NCBI RefSeq assembly: GCF_031456835.1
Contig: NZ_JAVDVK010000001.1
Location: 1,054,001 to 1,118,000, forward strand
DNA: 64,000 nt
DNA from: Leifsonia shinshuensis
Lineage (GTDB): Bacteria > Actinomycetota > Actinomycetes > Actinomycetales > Microbacteriaceae
Direction of reading: 5' to 3'
Made by a program: the position numbers and the translations under genes. Below, piece after piece: positions 39,878-48,680 of this stretch (its first letter is position 1; each line of letters opens with the position of its first letter). Below the pieces are notes generated by a model that saw nothing but the letters and a program-made list of their open reading frames with translations, made no database searches and had not been told where the DNA came from.

Positions 39878-40497
39878 CGCGCTCCCTGCGGAGCCGCGGG
39901 ACCGAGCCGGGCCAGGGTCAGGCGGAGGAGGGTCTGGACGCTGTCGCGCTGAGCCTCGTCGGTGTCCGCGACGACATCCGCCACCGCCTCCGCCGCGACG
40001 CGCTCCGGCCAGCCCAGGCCGACCAGGGCGACGAGCACGCTGTCGGAGACGGACGACGGCGCCCGCGTGGTCTTCGCGACCGGTACCGGGCGGCGCACCG
40101 CCGCCAGCTTGCCGGTGAGGGAGACGACGATCAGCTTGGCCGTCTTGGGCCCGATTCCGGACACCTTGCGGAAGGGAGCGTCGTCGTCCGCCGTCACGGC
40201 GGCGGCGATGTCGTTCGGTGAGAGCACCGAGAGCACGCCGATCGCGGACTTGGGGCCGACTCCCGAGACGCCGTTGAGGAGCTCGAAGACCTCCAGCTGC
40301 TCGCGGTCGGCGAAGCCGAAGAGCTGCAGCGCATCCTCCCGCACGATCAGGGAGGTGTGGAGGAACGCCTCCTCGCCCACCCGCAGGGAGAGCACATGGT
40401 CGGGGGTGAGCTGCACGGCGAAGCCGACGCCGCCCACCTCGATGACAGCGGTTCCGCCGCTCGCCGAGAGCACGGTACCGCGGAGGGAGGAGATCAC
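39874..40497 (-). CDS. ruvA: Holliday junction DNA helicase subunit RuvA
   Basis: 207 aa. OB-fold domain I ([30 protein letters not shown]), helix-hairpin-helix motifs in [17 protein letters not shown] and [16 protein letters not shown], and a flexible linker to the RuvB-contacting domain III. The GTG at 40497 overlaps the ruvC stop (GTGA). Confidence 0.97.
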   Translation of the reverse strand: MISSLRGTVLSASGGTAVIEVGGVGFAVQLTPDHVLSLRVGEEAFLHTSLIVREDALQLFGFADREQLEVFELLNGVSGVGPKSAIGVLSVLSPNDIAAAVTADDDAPFRKVSGIGPKTAKLIVVSLTGKLAAVRRPVPVAKTTRAPSSVSDSVLVALVGLGWPERVAAEAVADVVADTDEAQRDSVQTLLRLTLARLGPAAPQGAR

Positions 40498-41087
40498 CGT
40501 GCCAGCCTACGGGGAGCCGCCGACGCCCGGGTGGAGCGCTCCGCGGCGCGCCACGCGGCCTGCGCCGGGGTCAGCCCGCCTGCCGCTCCCCCGGCATCCG
40601 CGGCGACCGGTCCGCCGCGCCAGGCGTGGCAGATCGCGATGGCCAGCGCATCCGCGGCATCCGCCGGCTTGGGCGCCTCGTCCAGACCCAGGATGCGCGC
40701 GACCATCGCCTGCACCTGCTTCTTGTCGGCGGACCCGTACCCGGTGACCGCGGCCTTCACCTCGCTCGGAGTGTGGAGCCCTACGGGGAGGCCGCGCTTC
40801 GCCGCCGCATGCAGGGCGACGCCGCTGACCTGGGCGGTCCCCATCACCGTGCGGAGGTTGTGCTGGGCGAACACGCGCTCGATCGCGACCACGGCCGGGC
40901 CGTGCTCGTCGATCAGGCGCTCGATGCCCGTCCCGACGGCAAGCAGCCGCTCCTCCAGGGGCATGCCGGGAGGCGTGCGGATGACGGCGACCTCGACGAG
41001 CGCCGCGCGGCGGTCGGGACGCACATCCACGATTCCGACGCCGCAGCGCGTGAGACCCGGGTCGATGCCGAGCACCCGGATCGTCAC
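40494..41087 (-). CDS. ruvC: Crossover junction endodeoxyribonuclease RuvC
   Basis: 197 aa resolvase. Acidic residues in [23 protein letters not shown] and [14 protein letters not shown] form the metal site. A C-terminal extension of about 30 residues follows ([22 protein letters not shown]), longer than E. coli RuvC. GTG start, nine bases after the yebC-family gene. No LexA-type SOS box was seen ahead of the unit. Confidence 0.97.
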   Translation of the reverse strand: MTIRVLGIDPGLTRCGVGIVDVRPDRRAALVEVAVIRTPPGMPLEERLLAVGTGIERLIDEHGPAVVAIERVFAQHNLRTVMGTAQVSGVALHAAAKRGLPVGLHTPSEVKAAVTGYGSADKKQVQAMVARILGLDEAPKPADAADALAIAICHAWRGGPVAADAGGAAGGLTPAQAAWRAAERSTRASAAPRRLAR

Positions 41088-41096
41088 GGTCGCGGC

Positions 41097-41861
41097 CTAC
41101 TCGTCGTCTTCGTCGAGCTGCGCCTGCACCTCAGGGCTGATGTCGAGGTTGGTGTACACGTTCTGCACGTCGTCGGAGTCCTCGAGGGCGTCGATGAGGC
41201 GGAAGACCTTGCGGGCGACCTCCGCGTCGGCCTCGACGTTCACCGTCGCGACGAACTCGGCGTCGGCGGAGTCGTAGTCGATGCCCGCATCCTGCAGTGC
41301 CGTGCGCGCGGCGACCAGGTCGGACGCCTCGGTCAGCACCTCGAAGCTCTCACCGCGGTCGGTGACCTCCTCGGCGCCGGCGTCGAGGACCGCCGCGAGC
41401 ACCGTGTCCTCGTCGACGCCGTCGGCGTGCGGGACGACGATGACGCCCTTGCGGTGGAAGTTGTACGCGACGCTGCCCGGGTCGGCCATGGTGCCGCCGT
41501 TGCGGGTCATCGCGGTGCGCACCTCGGCCGCGGCGCGGTTCTTGTTCTCGGTGAGGCACTCGATGAGCAGGGCGACACCGCCGGGGCCGTAGCCCTCGTA
41601 CATGATCGTCGTGTAGTCGATCGACTCACCGGTGAGCCCGGCGCCGCGCTTGATCGCGCGGTCGATGTTGTCGTTGGGGACCGAGGTCTTCTTGGCCTTC
41701 TGCACCGCATCCACGAGCGTCGGGTTGCCGGACAGGTCGGCGCCGCCGGTCTTCGCCGCCACCTCGATGTTCTTGATGAGCTTGGCGAAGGACTTCGCGC
41801 GGCGGGCGTCGATCACCGCCTTCTTGTGCTTGGTCGTTGCCCACTTGGAATGCCCGGACAC
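41097..41861 (-). CDS. YebC/PmpR family DNA-binding regulator
   Basis: 254 aa, GTG at 41861 with GAGGGAG upstream. [39 protein letters not shown] is the family signature; [29 protein letters not shown] is in the middle domain. YebC proteins have been linked to transcription regulation and, more recently, to relief of ribosome stalling at proline runs. First gene of the yebC-ruvC-ruvA-ruvB unit, as in most actinobacteria. Confidence 0.96.
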   Translation of the reverse strand: MSGHSKWATTKHKKAVIDARRAKSFAKLIKNIEVAAKTGGADLSGNPTLVDAVQKAKKTSVPNDNIDRAIKRGAGLTGESIDYTTIMYEGYGPGGVALLIECLTENKNRAAAEVRTAMTRNGGTMADPGSVAYNFHRKGVIVVPHADGVDEDTVLAAVLDAGAEEVTDRGESFEVLTEASDLVAARTALQDAGIDYDSADAEFVATVNVEADAEVARKVFRLIDALEDSDDVQNVYTNLDISPEVQAQLDEDDE

Positions 41862-41895
41862 TGCTGCTCCCTCGGATCACTTTCTGAACCCGTCC

Positions 41896-41901
41896 ATAAT
41901 A
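41896..41901 (-). promoter_or_regulatory. Candidate -10 for the yebC-ruvCAB unit
   Basis: TATTAT on the minus strand fits the -10 consensus well and stands out in GC-rich sequence, about 35 bases before the yebC-family start. Confidence 0.5.
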
Positions 41902-41939
41902 GGCCCTCGCCAGCGCTCGGCCCGGGACGACGCGGCGGC

Positions 41940-43589
41940 TCAGCGCACCGCCAACGCCCGGTGCACCGACGCCACGGCGCTCGCGCCCTCGCCCACGGCG
42001 GCGGCGATCCGCTTCATCGAGCCGTGACGCACGTCGCCCGCGGCGAAGACCCGGGGCAGGCTCGTCTCGAACGGCAGCGGGCCGCGGCCGCCGTCCGCGG
42101 GAGCGGGCAGGTCGACGTCGGTGAGGAGGAATCCGCTCGCGTCGACGGCCGCCCCGGAGAGCCAGGACGCACCGGGTTCCGCACCGACGAAGCAGAAGAG
42201 CGCGGCGGCGGTGACGCGCTCCGTCTCGCCGGTCGCCGAGGAGGTGATGGTGACCTCCTCCAGCTGCTCGCCGCCGTGAAGTCCGGTGACGTCGGAGGAG
42301 ACGTGCACCCGGATCCGCTCGTGCGCGACCACCCGGTCGACCAGGTAGGTGGACATCTTCGCCTCGATGGACGCGCCGCGCACGACGAGCGCGACGTCGC
42401 CGCCGAGCCCGGCGAGGTACAGGGCGGCCTGCCCGGCCGAGTTCGCGCCGCCGACGACGACCGACGGGCGCCGCGCGACCGTCCGCGCCTCCAGCTCCGT
42501 CGTGGCGAAGAAGATGCTGCCGCCCTCGAACTCCGCCCAGTTCTCCAGCGGCAGCCTCCGGTAGCGGGCGCCGGTCGCGACGACGACCGAGCGGGCGCGG
42601 ATGCTGTCGCCGTCGCCGAGTTCGAGCACGATCCTGTCCTCCTCGTGGCGCAGCTCGACGACGTCGGCGGGTGCGGACAGGCGGACGCCGAACTTGAGCG
42701 CCTGGATGAGTCCCAGCTCGGTCAGCTCGGCGCCGGAGAGGCCCGAGGGGAAGCCCAGGTAGTTCTCGATGCGGGAGCTGGCGGCGGCCTGGCCGCCCGG
42801 GGCGAGCGCGTCGAGCACGAGGGTGCTGAGACCCTCGGAGGCGCCGTAGATGCCCGCAGCGAGGCCGGCCGGCCCGGCCCCGACCACGACCAGGTCGAAC
42901 GAGTCGCCGTCCCGGTAGCGGAAGGCGAGCCCCACGGTCTCGGCGAGCTGGCGGGGCGTCGCGTTCGGCAGCGCGGTGCCCCGGGTCAGGACGAGCGGAA
43001 GGTCGGCCTCAGTGTGGCCCGCCTCGGCCAGCGCCGCGCGGCCCACGTCCGTCCCCACGTCGATCCAGCGGTGCGGCAGCTCCATGCGCGCGGCGTAGCG
43101 GCGCAGGGCGAGCGCGCCCGCGCTGCCTTCCCGGCCGAAGAGCTCGAGGGTGCGGTCCGCCGCGGCCATCAGCAGCCTCCGGCGGGCCCGGAACGCTTCG
43201 AGCAGGGTCTCCGAGAGCCCCGCATCCGTCGCCATGATCTGCTTGAACAGCGCGTTCGGGATGCGCAGCACCCGCCCCGGCTCGGTGATCAGCGCCGTGA
43301 GCAGCGACGCCTGGCCGGTGAGCATGCTCAGTTCGCCGAGGAACTCCCCCGCCTGCCACTGCGCGACCGTCCGCGCGCGCGACCCGATCGTCGCCTCCCG
43401 GATGATGTCCACCCGGCCGGCCTCCATCACGAAGAAGTCGAGGTTCTCGTCACCCGCGCGGAACAGCGTGTCCCCCGCGGCGACCTCCTCGGTCATCCCG
43501 AGAGAACGCAGGCGGTCGAGGGACTCCCGGTCGAGCACCGGGTTGGCGGCGCTTCCGACCGGGACACGGAAGGGCGGACGGTCGGTCAT
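41940..43589 (-). CDS. Cyclic-nucleotide-binding domain fused to a thioredoxin-reductase-like flavoprotein lacking CxxC
   Basis: 549 aa. Residues about 20-140 form a cNMP-binding domain (LRSLGMTEEVAAGDTLFRAGD, GEFLGELSMLTGQ). A connecting domain of about 90 residues follows, then a pyridine nucleotide-disulfide oxidoreductase: FAD site VVVGAGPAGLAAGIYGASEGL, IENYLGFPSGLSGAEL, NADPH site SVVVGGANSAGQAALYLA, and FAAGDVRHGSMKRIAAAVGEGA. The redox CATC motif of true TrxR is replaced by GSIFFATTELEA, and the whole protein has a single Cys, so disulfide reduction is impossible. Ferredoxin/flavodoxin or quinone reductase activity is an inference. It has its own promoter dyad. Confidence 0.9.
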   Translation of the reverse strand: MTDRPPFRVPVGSAANPVLDRESLDRLRSLGMTEEVAAGDTLFRAGDENLDFFVMEAGRVDIIREATIGSRARTVAQWQAGEFLGELSMLTGQASLLTALITEPGRVLRIPNALFKQIMATDAGLSETLLEAFRARRRLLMAAADRTLELFGREGSAGALALRRYAARMELPHRWIDVGTDVGRAALAEAGHTEADLPLVLTRGTALPNATPRQLAETVGLAFRYRDGDSFDLVVVGAGPAGLAAGIYGASEGLSTLVLDALAPGGQAAASSRIENYLGFPSGLSGAELTELGLIQALKFGVRLSAPADVVELRHEEDRIVLELGDGDSIRARSVVVATGARYRRLPLENWAEFEGGSIFFATTELEARTVARRPSVVVGGANSAGQAALYLAGLGGDVALVVRGASIEAKMSTYLVDRVVAHERIRVHVSSDVTGLHGGEQLEEVTITSSATGETERVTAAALFCFVGAEPGASWLSGAAVDASGFLLTDVDLPAPADGGRGPLPFETSLPRVFAAGDVRHGSMKRIAAAVGEGASAVASVHRALAVR

Positions 43590-43621
43590 GCGGTCCTCGC
43601 AGGCTCGGGTGACTAGGGACT

Positions 43622-43645
43622 CGCCGCGATCCTAGGGTCGCGGCG
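43622..43645. promoter_or_regulatory. Palindrome overlapping a -10 element
   Basis: Two perfectly complementary 8-bp arms (43622-43629 and 43638-43645) surround TCCTAGGG. On the minus strand TAGGAT (43634 down to 43629) is a TANNNT -10 for the cNMP-flavoprotein gene. The dyad may be an operator; alternatively it is the terminator hairpin of the upstream kinase gene. Confidence 0.5.
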
Positions 43646-43685
43646 GCCCGGCGCGCCATGCCCCTCGCGTCTCAGCGGGCGGCCG

Positions 43686-44201
43686 CTAGTCGCCGGCGAC
43701 CAGGCCCGCGTCGGCGATGATCCGCTCGGCGACCTGCTCGGCCGTCGCCTCGGGCCCGATCAGCTGCTCGACCGGCCGGCCGTCGTGATCGCGGAGCAGG
43801 TCGTCGCCGGGCCACCAGCGCCGGAGCTCGTCCTCGCCGAACGAACCCGCCTTCTCCCGGGTCGCGTGGCGGGCCACCGTCTCCTCGAAGGGGAGGCGGA
43901 AGCGGTACAGCCACGACGACACACCGGGGATGCCGCGGAGTCCTTCGATCACGGCACCGTAGCGCTCGGACGAGAGGATGCCCTCGACGAGCACGGCGGG
44001 AGCGGTCCGCAGCGCCGCGCGGGCCAGCGCATCCAACGCATCCGCGCTGGTGCCGTCGTCCGTGGCCCGGAGCCCGAGGACGACGCGACCCAGGTAGTCC
44101 TGCTCCACCAGCGCGATGCCGGTGCCGAGCCGCTGCCGGAGCAGGGCCGCGACCGTCGACTTGCCCGAACCGGAGGCGCCGCGGAGAACGATCAGCTTCA
44201 C
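43686..44201 (-). CDS. P-loop kinase-like protein in the pdxST operon
   Basis: 171 aa, GTG start nine bases after the pdxT stop. Walker A LRGASGSGKSTVAALLRQRL; GIALVEQDYLGRVVLG resembles the acidic substrate motif of small-molecule kinases; then AVLVEGILSSERYG, FEETVARHATREKAGSFGEDELRRWW with a likely lid, and a C-terminal helix. Homologues occur widely in actinobacteria as uncharacterised 'AAA/kinase' proteins. The substrate cannot be told. Its operon position suggests a role near PLP or nucleotide metabolism, but this is only context. Confidence 0.8.
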   Translation of the reverse strand: MKLIVLRGASGSGKSTVAALLRQRLGTGIALVEQDYLGRVVLGLRATDDGTSADALDALARAALRTAPAVLVEGILSSERYGAVIEGLRGIPGVSSWLYRFRLPFEETVARHATREKAGSFGEDELRRWWPGDDLLRDHDGRPVEQLIGPEATAEQVAERIIADAGLVAGD

Positions 44202-44210
44202 GCCGCGCCC

Positions 44211-44822
44211 CTACGCCGCGCTCAGCGCCGCGTCGCGCACCTTCGACAGGAAGTACTCGTGGAAGCGCGTGTCGCCGGTGATCTCGGGGTGGAAGGACGT
44301 TCCGAGCAGGTTGCCCTGCTCGACCGCCACCACCCGGCCGTCGCCGACGCGGGCCAGGGCCGTCGCCTTCTCGCCGACGCTCTCCACGATCGGGGCGCGG
44401 ATGAACACCGCGTGCATGGGCGCGTCCCCCACCGCCGGGATGTCGAGGTCGGTCTCGAACGAGTCCACCTGAGAGCCGAACGCATTGCGCCGCACCGCCA
44501 CATCCAGGCCGCCCAGCGTCTGCTGACCGGCGATGCCGTCGAGCACACGGTCGGCGAGCAAGATCAGCCCGGCGCACGTGCCGTACACCGGCAGACCGCC
44601 CGCGATCGCCTCGCGCAGCGGCCCGGCGAGACCGAACGAGCGCGAGAGCTTGTCCATCACGCTCGACTCGCCGCCCGGGATGACCAGGCCGCCGATCTCA
44701 TCCAGCTCGGCGGGCCGGCGGACGGGGACGGCGTCGGCGCCCAGACCGCGCAGGACCGCGAGGTGCTCGCGGAAGTCGCCCTGCAGCGCGAGGACGCCGA
44801 CCCGCGGGCCGTTACCAGCCAC
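44211..44822 (-). CDS. pdxT: Pyridoxal 5'-phosphate synthase glutaminase subunit
   Basis: 203 aa class I glutaminase that feeds ammonia to Pdx[16 protein letters not shown] opening, [11 protein letters not shown] oxyanion region, catalytic Cys in [10 protein letters not shown] and His in [10 protein letters not shown]. The GTG at 44822 lies inside the last codons of pdxS (11-bp overlap). Confidence 0.96.
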   Translation of the reverse strand: MAGNGPRVGVLALQGDFREHLAVLRGLGADAVPVRRPAELDEIGGLVIPGGESSVMDKLSRSFGLAGPLREAIAGGLPVYGTCAGLILLADRVLDGIAGQQTLGGLDVAVRRNAFGSQVDSFETDLDIPAVGDAPMHAVFIRAPIVESVGEKATALARVGDGRVVAVEQGNLLGTSFHPEITGDTRFHEYFLSKVRDAALSAA

Positions 44823-45711
44823 GCTCGGCGAGGCGGTGCGGGGCGGGCAGGTCTGCGACGTTGATGCCCACCATGGCCTCCCCGAGTCCGCGGGAGACCT
44901 CGGCGATGACGCTCGGGTCGTCGTAGAAGGTGGTGGCCTTCACGATCGCGGCGGCGCGCTGCTCCGGGTTGCCCGACTTGAAGATGCCGGAGCCGACGAA
45001 CACGCCGTCCGCGCCCAGCTGCATCATCATCGCCGCGTCGGCCGGGGTGGCGACACCGCCGGCGGTGAAGAGCACGACCGGGAGCTTGCCCGTCTCGGCG
45101 ATCTCACGCACCAGCTCGTACGGCGCCTGCAGCTCCTTCGCGGCGACGTACAGCTCGTCCTTGGTCATCGACTTCAGGGCGTTGATCTCCGAGGTGATCT
45201 TGCGGATGTGCTTGGTCGCCTCGGAGACGTCGCCGGTGCCGGCCTCGCCCTTCGAGCGGATCATCGCCGCGCCCTCGTTGATGCGGCGCAGCGCCTCACC
45301 GAGGTTGGTGGCGCCGCACACGAACGGGACGGTGAAGCGCCACTTGTCGATGTGGTTCACGTAGTCGGCGGGCGACAGCACCTCCGACTCGTCGATGTAG
45401 TCCACGTCGAGCGCCTGCAGCACCTGCGCCTCGACGAAGTGGCCGATGCGGGCCTTCGCCATGACCGGGATGGACACCTCGGCGATGATGGCCTCGATGA
45501 GGTCCGGGTCGCTCATCCGGGCCACGCCGCCCTGGGCGCGGATGTCGGCGGGCACGCGCTCCAGCGCCATGACGGCGACCGCGCCGGCGTCCTCGGCGAT
45601 GCGAGCCTGCTCGGGGGTGACGACGTCCATGATGACGCCGCCCTTCAGCATCTCGGCGAGGCCGCGCTTGACCCGGCTCGATCCGAACGTGCCCTGCTCG
45701 CTGTCTGTCAT
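44812..45711 (-). CDS. pdxS: Pyridoxal 5'-phosphate synthase lyase subunit
   Basis: 299 aa; builds PLP from ribose 5-phosphate, glyceraldehyde 3-phosphate and ammonia. [18 protein letters not shown] with the first active-site residues, [15 protein letters not shown] with the Lys, [16 protein letters not shown] and [34 protein letters not shown]. Two adjacent ATGs occur; the second (45711) has better spacing to the GAGAGGG ribosome site. Divergent from pdxR. Confidence 0.97.
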   Translation of the reverse strand: MTDSEQGTFGSSRVKRGLAEMLKGGVIMDVVTPEQARIAEDAGAVAVMALERVPADIRAQGGVARMSDPDLIEAIIAEVSIPVMAKARIGHFVEAQVLQALDVDYIDESEVLSPADYVNHIDKWRFTVPFVCGATNLGEALRRINEGAAMIRSKGEAGTGDVSEATKHIRKITSEINALKSMTKDELYVAAKELQAPYELVREIAETGKLPVVLFTAGGVATPADAAMMMQLGADGVFVGSGIFKSGNPEQRAAAIVKATTFYDDPSVIAEVSRGLGEAMVGINVADLPAPHRLAERGW

Positions 45712-45729
45712 CATCGCCCTCTCGTCGTA

Positions 45730-45743
45730 CAAAAACGGTTTTG
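45730..45743. promoter_or_regulatory. AT-rich dyad in the pdxS-pdxR intergenic region
   Basis: CAAAA and TTTTG arms with a four-base centre stand out in GC-rich DNA and lie between the candidate pdxS start site and its ribosome binding site. Candidate PdxR operator. Confidence 0.4.
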
Positions 45744-45754
45744 GCCTATGCCGA

Positions 45755-45760
45755 ACGATA
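45755..45760 (-). promoter_or_regulatory. Candidate -10 for pdxS
   Basis: TATCGT on the minus strand fits TANNNT; the leader would be about 36 bases. Confidence 0.4.
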
Positions 45761-45780
45761 GCATCCTCGCCGCGGCTCGC

Positions 45781-45786
45781 TAGACT
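45781..45786 (+). promoter_or_regulatory. Candidate -10 for pdxR
   Basis: TAGACT fits TANNNT and lies 16 bases before the pdxR ATG, leaving room for the GGAGG ribosome binding site. It is 21 bases from the divergent pdxS -10, so one bound regulator could cover both. Confidence 0.45.
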
Positions 45787-45802
45787 CGCAAGCCGGAGGG
45801 AC

Positions 45803-47113
45803 ATGGACGAGCAGACCATCACGGGCAGCACCGCGTCCGAGATCGCGGCGAGCGTGCGCGCGCTGCACGAGCGGGGCGCCCTGCGGACCGGGGATGCGCT
45901 CCCGCCCGTCCGCGAGCTCGCCGCCCAGCTCGGAGTGAACCGCAACACCGCCGTCGCCGCGTACCGCCTGCTCGCGCAGGCCGGCGTCGTGACCGCCCGC
46001 GGCCGGGCCGGGACCGTCGTCGCCGGGGTGACCGCCGTCGCCCAGGAGGGCTACGCGCCCGACAGCGTGCTTCGCGACATCGGGACGGGGAACCCGGACC
46101 CGCGACGCATCCCGGACCTCTCCGGCGCACTCGCGACCGCCGTCGGGCGCCCCGTGCTCTACGGCGAGCCCGTCATCGACCCGGCCCTGGAGGAGCGCGC
46201 CCTCGCCTGGGTCAGCGCCGACCTTCCCGGCCGCCCCGTGCGCATCACCGTCACCAACGGCGCGGTGGATGCGGTGGAGCGGCTGCTCGCGCAGGCCCTG
46301 CTGCGCGACGACGCCGTCGCGCTCGAGGACCCGTGCTTCCTGGCGAGCATCCACACCGTCCGGCTGGGCGGCTACCGAGCGGTGCCGGTGCCCGTCGATG
46401 CGGAGGGCATGACCGTCGACGGTCTGCGTGCCGCGCTCGAGTCCGGCGTGCGCGCCGTCATCTGCACGCCGCGGGCGCAGAACCCCACCGGCGCGACGCT
46501 CTCCCCCGCTCGCGCCGCGGCCCTGCGGGCCGTGCTGGCCGAGCATCCGTACGTCCTGGTGATCGAGGACGACCACTTCTCGATGCTGTCCCAGCGGCCC
46601 TACGAGACGCTGATCGGGCCCGAGCACCGGCGGTACGCCCTGGTCCGCTCGGTCTCGAAGTCGCTCGGACCCGACATGTGCCTCGCCGTCGCGGCCACCG
46701 ACCCGGAGACGGCGGACCGCCTCGCGATGCGGCTGAGCCCCGGCACGACGTGGGTCAGCCACATCCTGCAGCGACTGGTGCTCGCCCAGCTGACCGACGA
46801 GGCGGTGCTGGCGGAGGTCGCCGCCGCCGGCCGGCACTACGCGGAACGGAACGCCGCCTTCGCCGCCCGGCTGACCGAGCGCGGCCTGCCCACCCAGGCC
46901 CGCGACGGGCTCAACCTCTGGGTCCGCCTGCCGGTCGAGGCGAAGGTGGTCGCCGACCGGCTGATGCGCCGCGGCTGGCTCGCGCGCACCGGCGACGAGT
47001 TCGTGCTGGGCGAGCGTCTCTCCCCCTCGCACCACCTCCGTCTCACGGTGCACGACCTCGAAGACGACGACGCCGCGCGCCTGATCGACGACCTGGTGGA
47101 CGCCGCCCGCTGA
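45803..47113 (+). CDS. pdxR: PdxR: MocR-type GntR/aminotransferase regulator of PLP synthesis
   Basis: 436 aa. N-terminal winged helix ([32 protein letters not shown]) joined to a fold-type I aminotransferase-like domain: [25 protein letters not shown], and the PLP-binding Lys in [11 protein letters not shown]. Such MocR proteins sense PLP and regulate pdxST, to which this gene is divergent with 91 bp between starts. ATG at 45803 with GGAGGG. pdxY follows in the same direction after 44 bp. Confidence 0.92.
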   Translation: MDEQTITGSTASEIAASVRALHERGALRTGDALPPVRELAAQLGVNRNTAVAAYRLLAQAGVVTARGRAGTVVAGVTAVAQEGYAPDSVLRDIGTGNPDPRRIPDLSGALATAVGRPVLYGEPVIDPALEERALAWVSADLPGRPVRITVTNGAVDAVERLLAQALLRDDAVALEDPCFLASIHTVRLGGYRAVPVPVDAEGMTVDGLRAALESGVRAVICTPRAQNPTGATLSPARAAALRAVLAEHPYVLVIEDDHFSMLSQRPYETLIGPEHRRYALVRSVSKSLGPDMCLAVAATDPETADRLAMRLSPGTTWVSHILQRLVLAQLTDEAVLAEVAAAGRHYAERNAAFAARLTERGLPTQARDGLNLWVRLPVEAKVVADRLMRRGWLARTGDEFVLGERLSPSHHLRLTVHDLEDDDAARLIDDLVDAAR

Positions 47114-47157
47114 CGGTCGCGGCAGGACCCGCTCGTGCGAGGTGAGAGGATCGAAGG

Positions 47158-48009
47158 ATGAAGATCCTCTCGATCCAGTCCGCGGTCGCCTACGGTCACG
47201 TCGGCAACTCCGCCGCCGTGTTCCCGCTCCAGCGCATCGGCGTCGAGGTGCTGCCGGTCTACACCGTCAACTTCTCCAACCACACCGGCTACGGCGCGTG
47301 GCGCGGCCCGCTGATCTCGCCGGACGACGTCCGCGACGTGATCACCGGCATCGAGGAGCGCGGCGTGCTCGGCGAGATCGACGCGGTGCTCTCCGGCTAC
47401 CAGGGCAGCGAGGGCATCGGCGACGTCATCGTCGACGCGGTGGCGCGCGTGAAGGCGGCCAACCCGGACGCCGTGTACGCCTGCGACCCGGTCATGGGCA
47501 ACGCGAAGTCCGGCTGCTTCGTCGCCCCGGCCATCCCGGTGCTGCTCCGCGAGCGTGTCGTCCCCGTCGCCGACATCATCACGCCGAACCAGTTCGAGCT
47601 CGGGTTCCTCACCGAGACGTCGCCGGACACGCTCGAGTCGACCCTGGAGTCGGTGGATGCGGCCCGCGCGATGGGCCCGCGCACGGTCCTCGTGACCAGC
47701 GTCGAGCGCCCGGATGCGCCGGCCGACACGATCGAGATGCTGGCCGTCGACGACGCGGGCGCGTGGATCGTGCAGACGCCGCGCCTCCCGATGAAGGCGA
47801 ACGGCTCGGGCGACGTCACGGCCGCGCTGTTCACGGCGCACTACGTGCGCACCGGCGACGCCGAGCTGGCGCTGCGGAAGACGGTCTCGAGCGTCTTCGA
47901 CCTGCTGACGCGCACCCTGGAGTCGGGCGAGCGCGAACTCAAGCTCGTCGAGTCGCAGGACTCCTACGCCAACCCCCGCGAGCAGTTCCCCGTCACCCGG
48001 GTGCGCTGA
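47158..48009 (+). CDS. pdxY: Pyridoxal kinase
   Basis: 283 aa ribokinase-family enzyme that phosphorylates pyridoxal in the salvage route. ILSIQSAVAYGHVGNSAAVFPLQRIGVEV, VNFSNHTGYGAWRG, ACDPVMGNAKSGCFV, and the anion-hole/catalytic NGSGDVTAALFTAHY near the C-terminus. ATG at 47158 with GAGAGGA upstream. Probably co-transcribed with pdxR; ends 14 bp before a long hairpin shared with the converging HIT gene. Confidence 0.95.
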   Translation: MKILSIQSAVAYGHVGNSAAVFPLQRIGVEVLPVYTVNFSNHTGYGAWRGPLISPDDVRDVITGIEERGVLGEIDAVLSGYQGSEGIGDVIVDAVARVKAANPDAVYACDPVMGNAKSGCFVAPAIPVLLRERVVPVADIITPNQFELGFLTETSPDTLESTLESVDAARAMGPRTVLVTSVERPDAPADTIEMLAVDDAGAWIVQTPRLPMKANGSGDVTAALFTAHYVRTGDAELALRKTVSSVFDLLTRTLESGERELKLVESQDSYANPREQFPVTRVR

Positions 48010-48022
48010 CCCGCTCCCCCTC

Positions 48023-48085
48023 CATCGCTTCCTCAGTTGATCCGGTTTTCGACGGCGTGTCGGCGGATCAACTGAGGAAGCGATG
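48023..48085. terminator. Long perfect inverted repeat between convergent pdxY and HIT genes
   Basis: Two 22-bp arms (48023-48044 and 48064-48085) are perfectly complementary around a 19-base loop. It fills the gap between two converging genes, ending one base before the HIT stop codon. It probably works as a bidirectional terminator without a U tract. The loop contains ACGGCGTGT, a string also found in an arm of the other long hairpin at 15447. Confidence 0.75.
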
Positions 48086-48086
48086 A

Positions 48087-48680
48087 TCAGGGGTGGGGCC
48101 AGGCGTTCGCCAGGGACGCGCGGACCTCGCCGAGGAGCTGGGGCAGGGCCTTCGTGCGGGCGATGATCGGGAAGAAGTTCGCATCCTGCGCCCACCGCGG
48201 CACGATGTGCTGGTGGAGGTGGGCCGAGATGCCGGCGCCGGCGACGGCGCCCTGGTTCATGCCGATGTTGAAGCCGTCGTTGTGCGACACCTCGCGGATG
48301 ACGCGCATCGCGGTCTGGGTGATGCTGCCGATCTCGGCGACCTCCTCCGGGGTCGCCTCGTCGTACATCGCGATGTGCCGGTACGGGCACACCAGCAGGT
48401 GGCCGCTGTTGTACGGGAACAGGTTGAGCAGCGCGTACGCGTACTTGCCGCGGGCGACGATCAGCGCATCCTCGTCGCTCATGCTCGGTGCGACGCAGAA
48501 CGGGCAGTCGTCGTGACCGGGGTCGCCCTGCTGGATGTAGACCATGCGGTGCGGGGTCCACAACCGCTGGAACTCGTCCGGGACACCGACGAGGTACGAC
48601 GGGTCGTCGACGCGGACGGGACCGTCGTCCCCGCCCGTGCCGGCGCCCTCGTCGTACGAGCCGAGGTTCAGGCGGGCCAT
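48087..48680 (-). CDS. HIT domain protein (Ap4A phosphorylase-like)
   Basis: 197 aa. N-terminal region with DDCPFCVAP; core [25 protein letters not shown] and the histidine triad [13 protein letters not shown]. The Mycobacterium homologue beside thrS (Rv2613c) is an Ap4A phosphorylase, so that activity is plausible. ATG at 48680 overlaps the thrS end by 13 bases. In mycobacteria pgsA1 follows; here pdxY converges instead. Confidence 0.93.
   Translation of the reverse strand: MARLNLGSYDEGAGTGGDDGPVRVDDPSYLVGVPDEFQRLWTPHRMVYIQQGDPGHDDCPFCVAPSMSDEDALIVARGKYAYALLNLFPYNSGHLLVCPYRHIAMYDEATPEEVAEIGSITQTAMRVIREVSHNDGFNIGMNQGAVAGAGISAHLHQHIVPRWAQDANFFPIIARTKALPQLLGEVRASLANAWPHP

Noticed and set aside
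41088..41940. SOS (LexA) box ahead of yebC-ruvCAB
   Set aside because: No CGAAC-N-GTTCG type palindrome was found in the intergenic sequence there.
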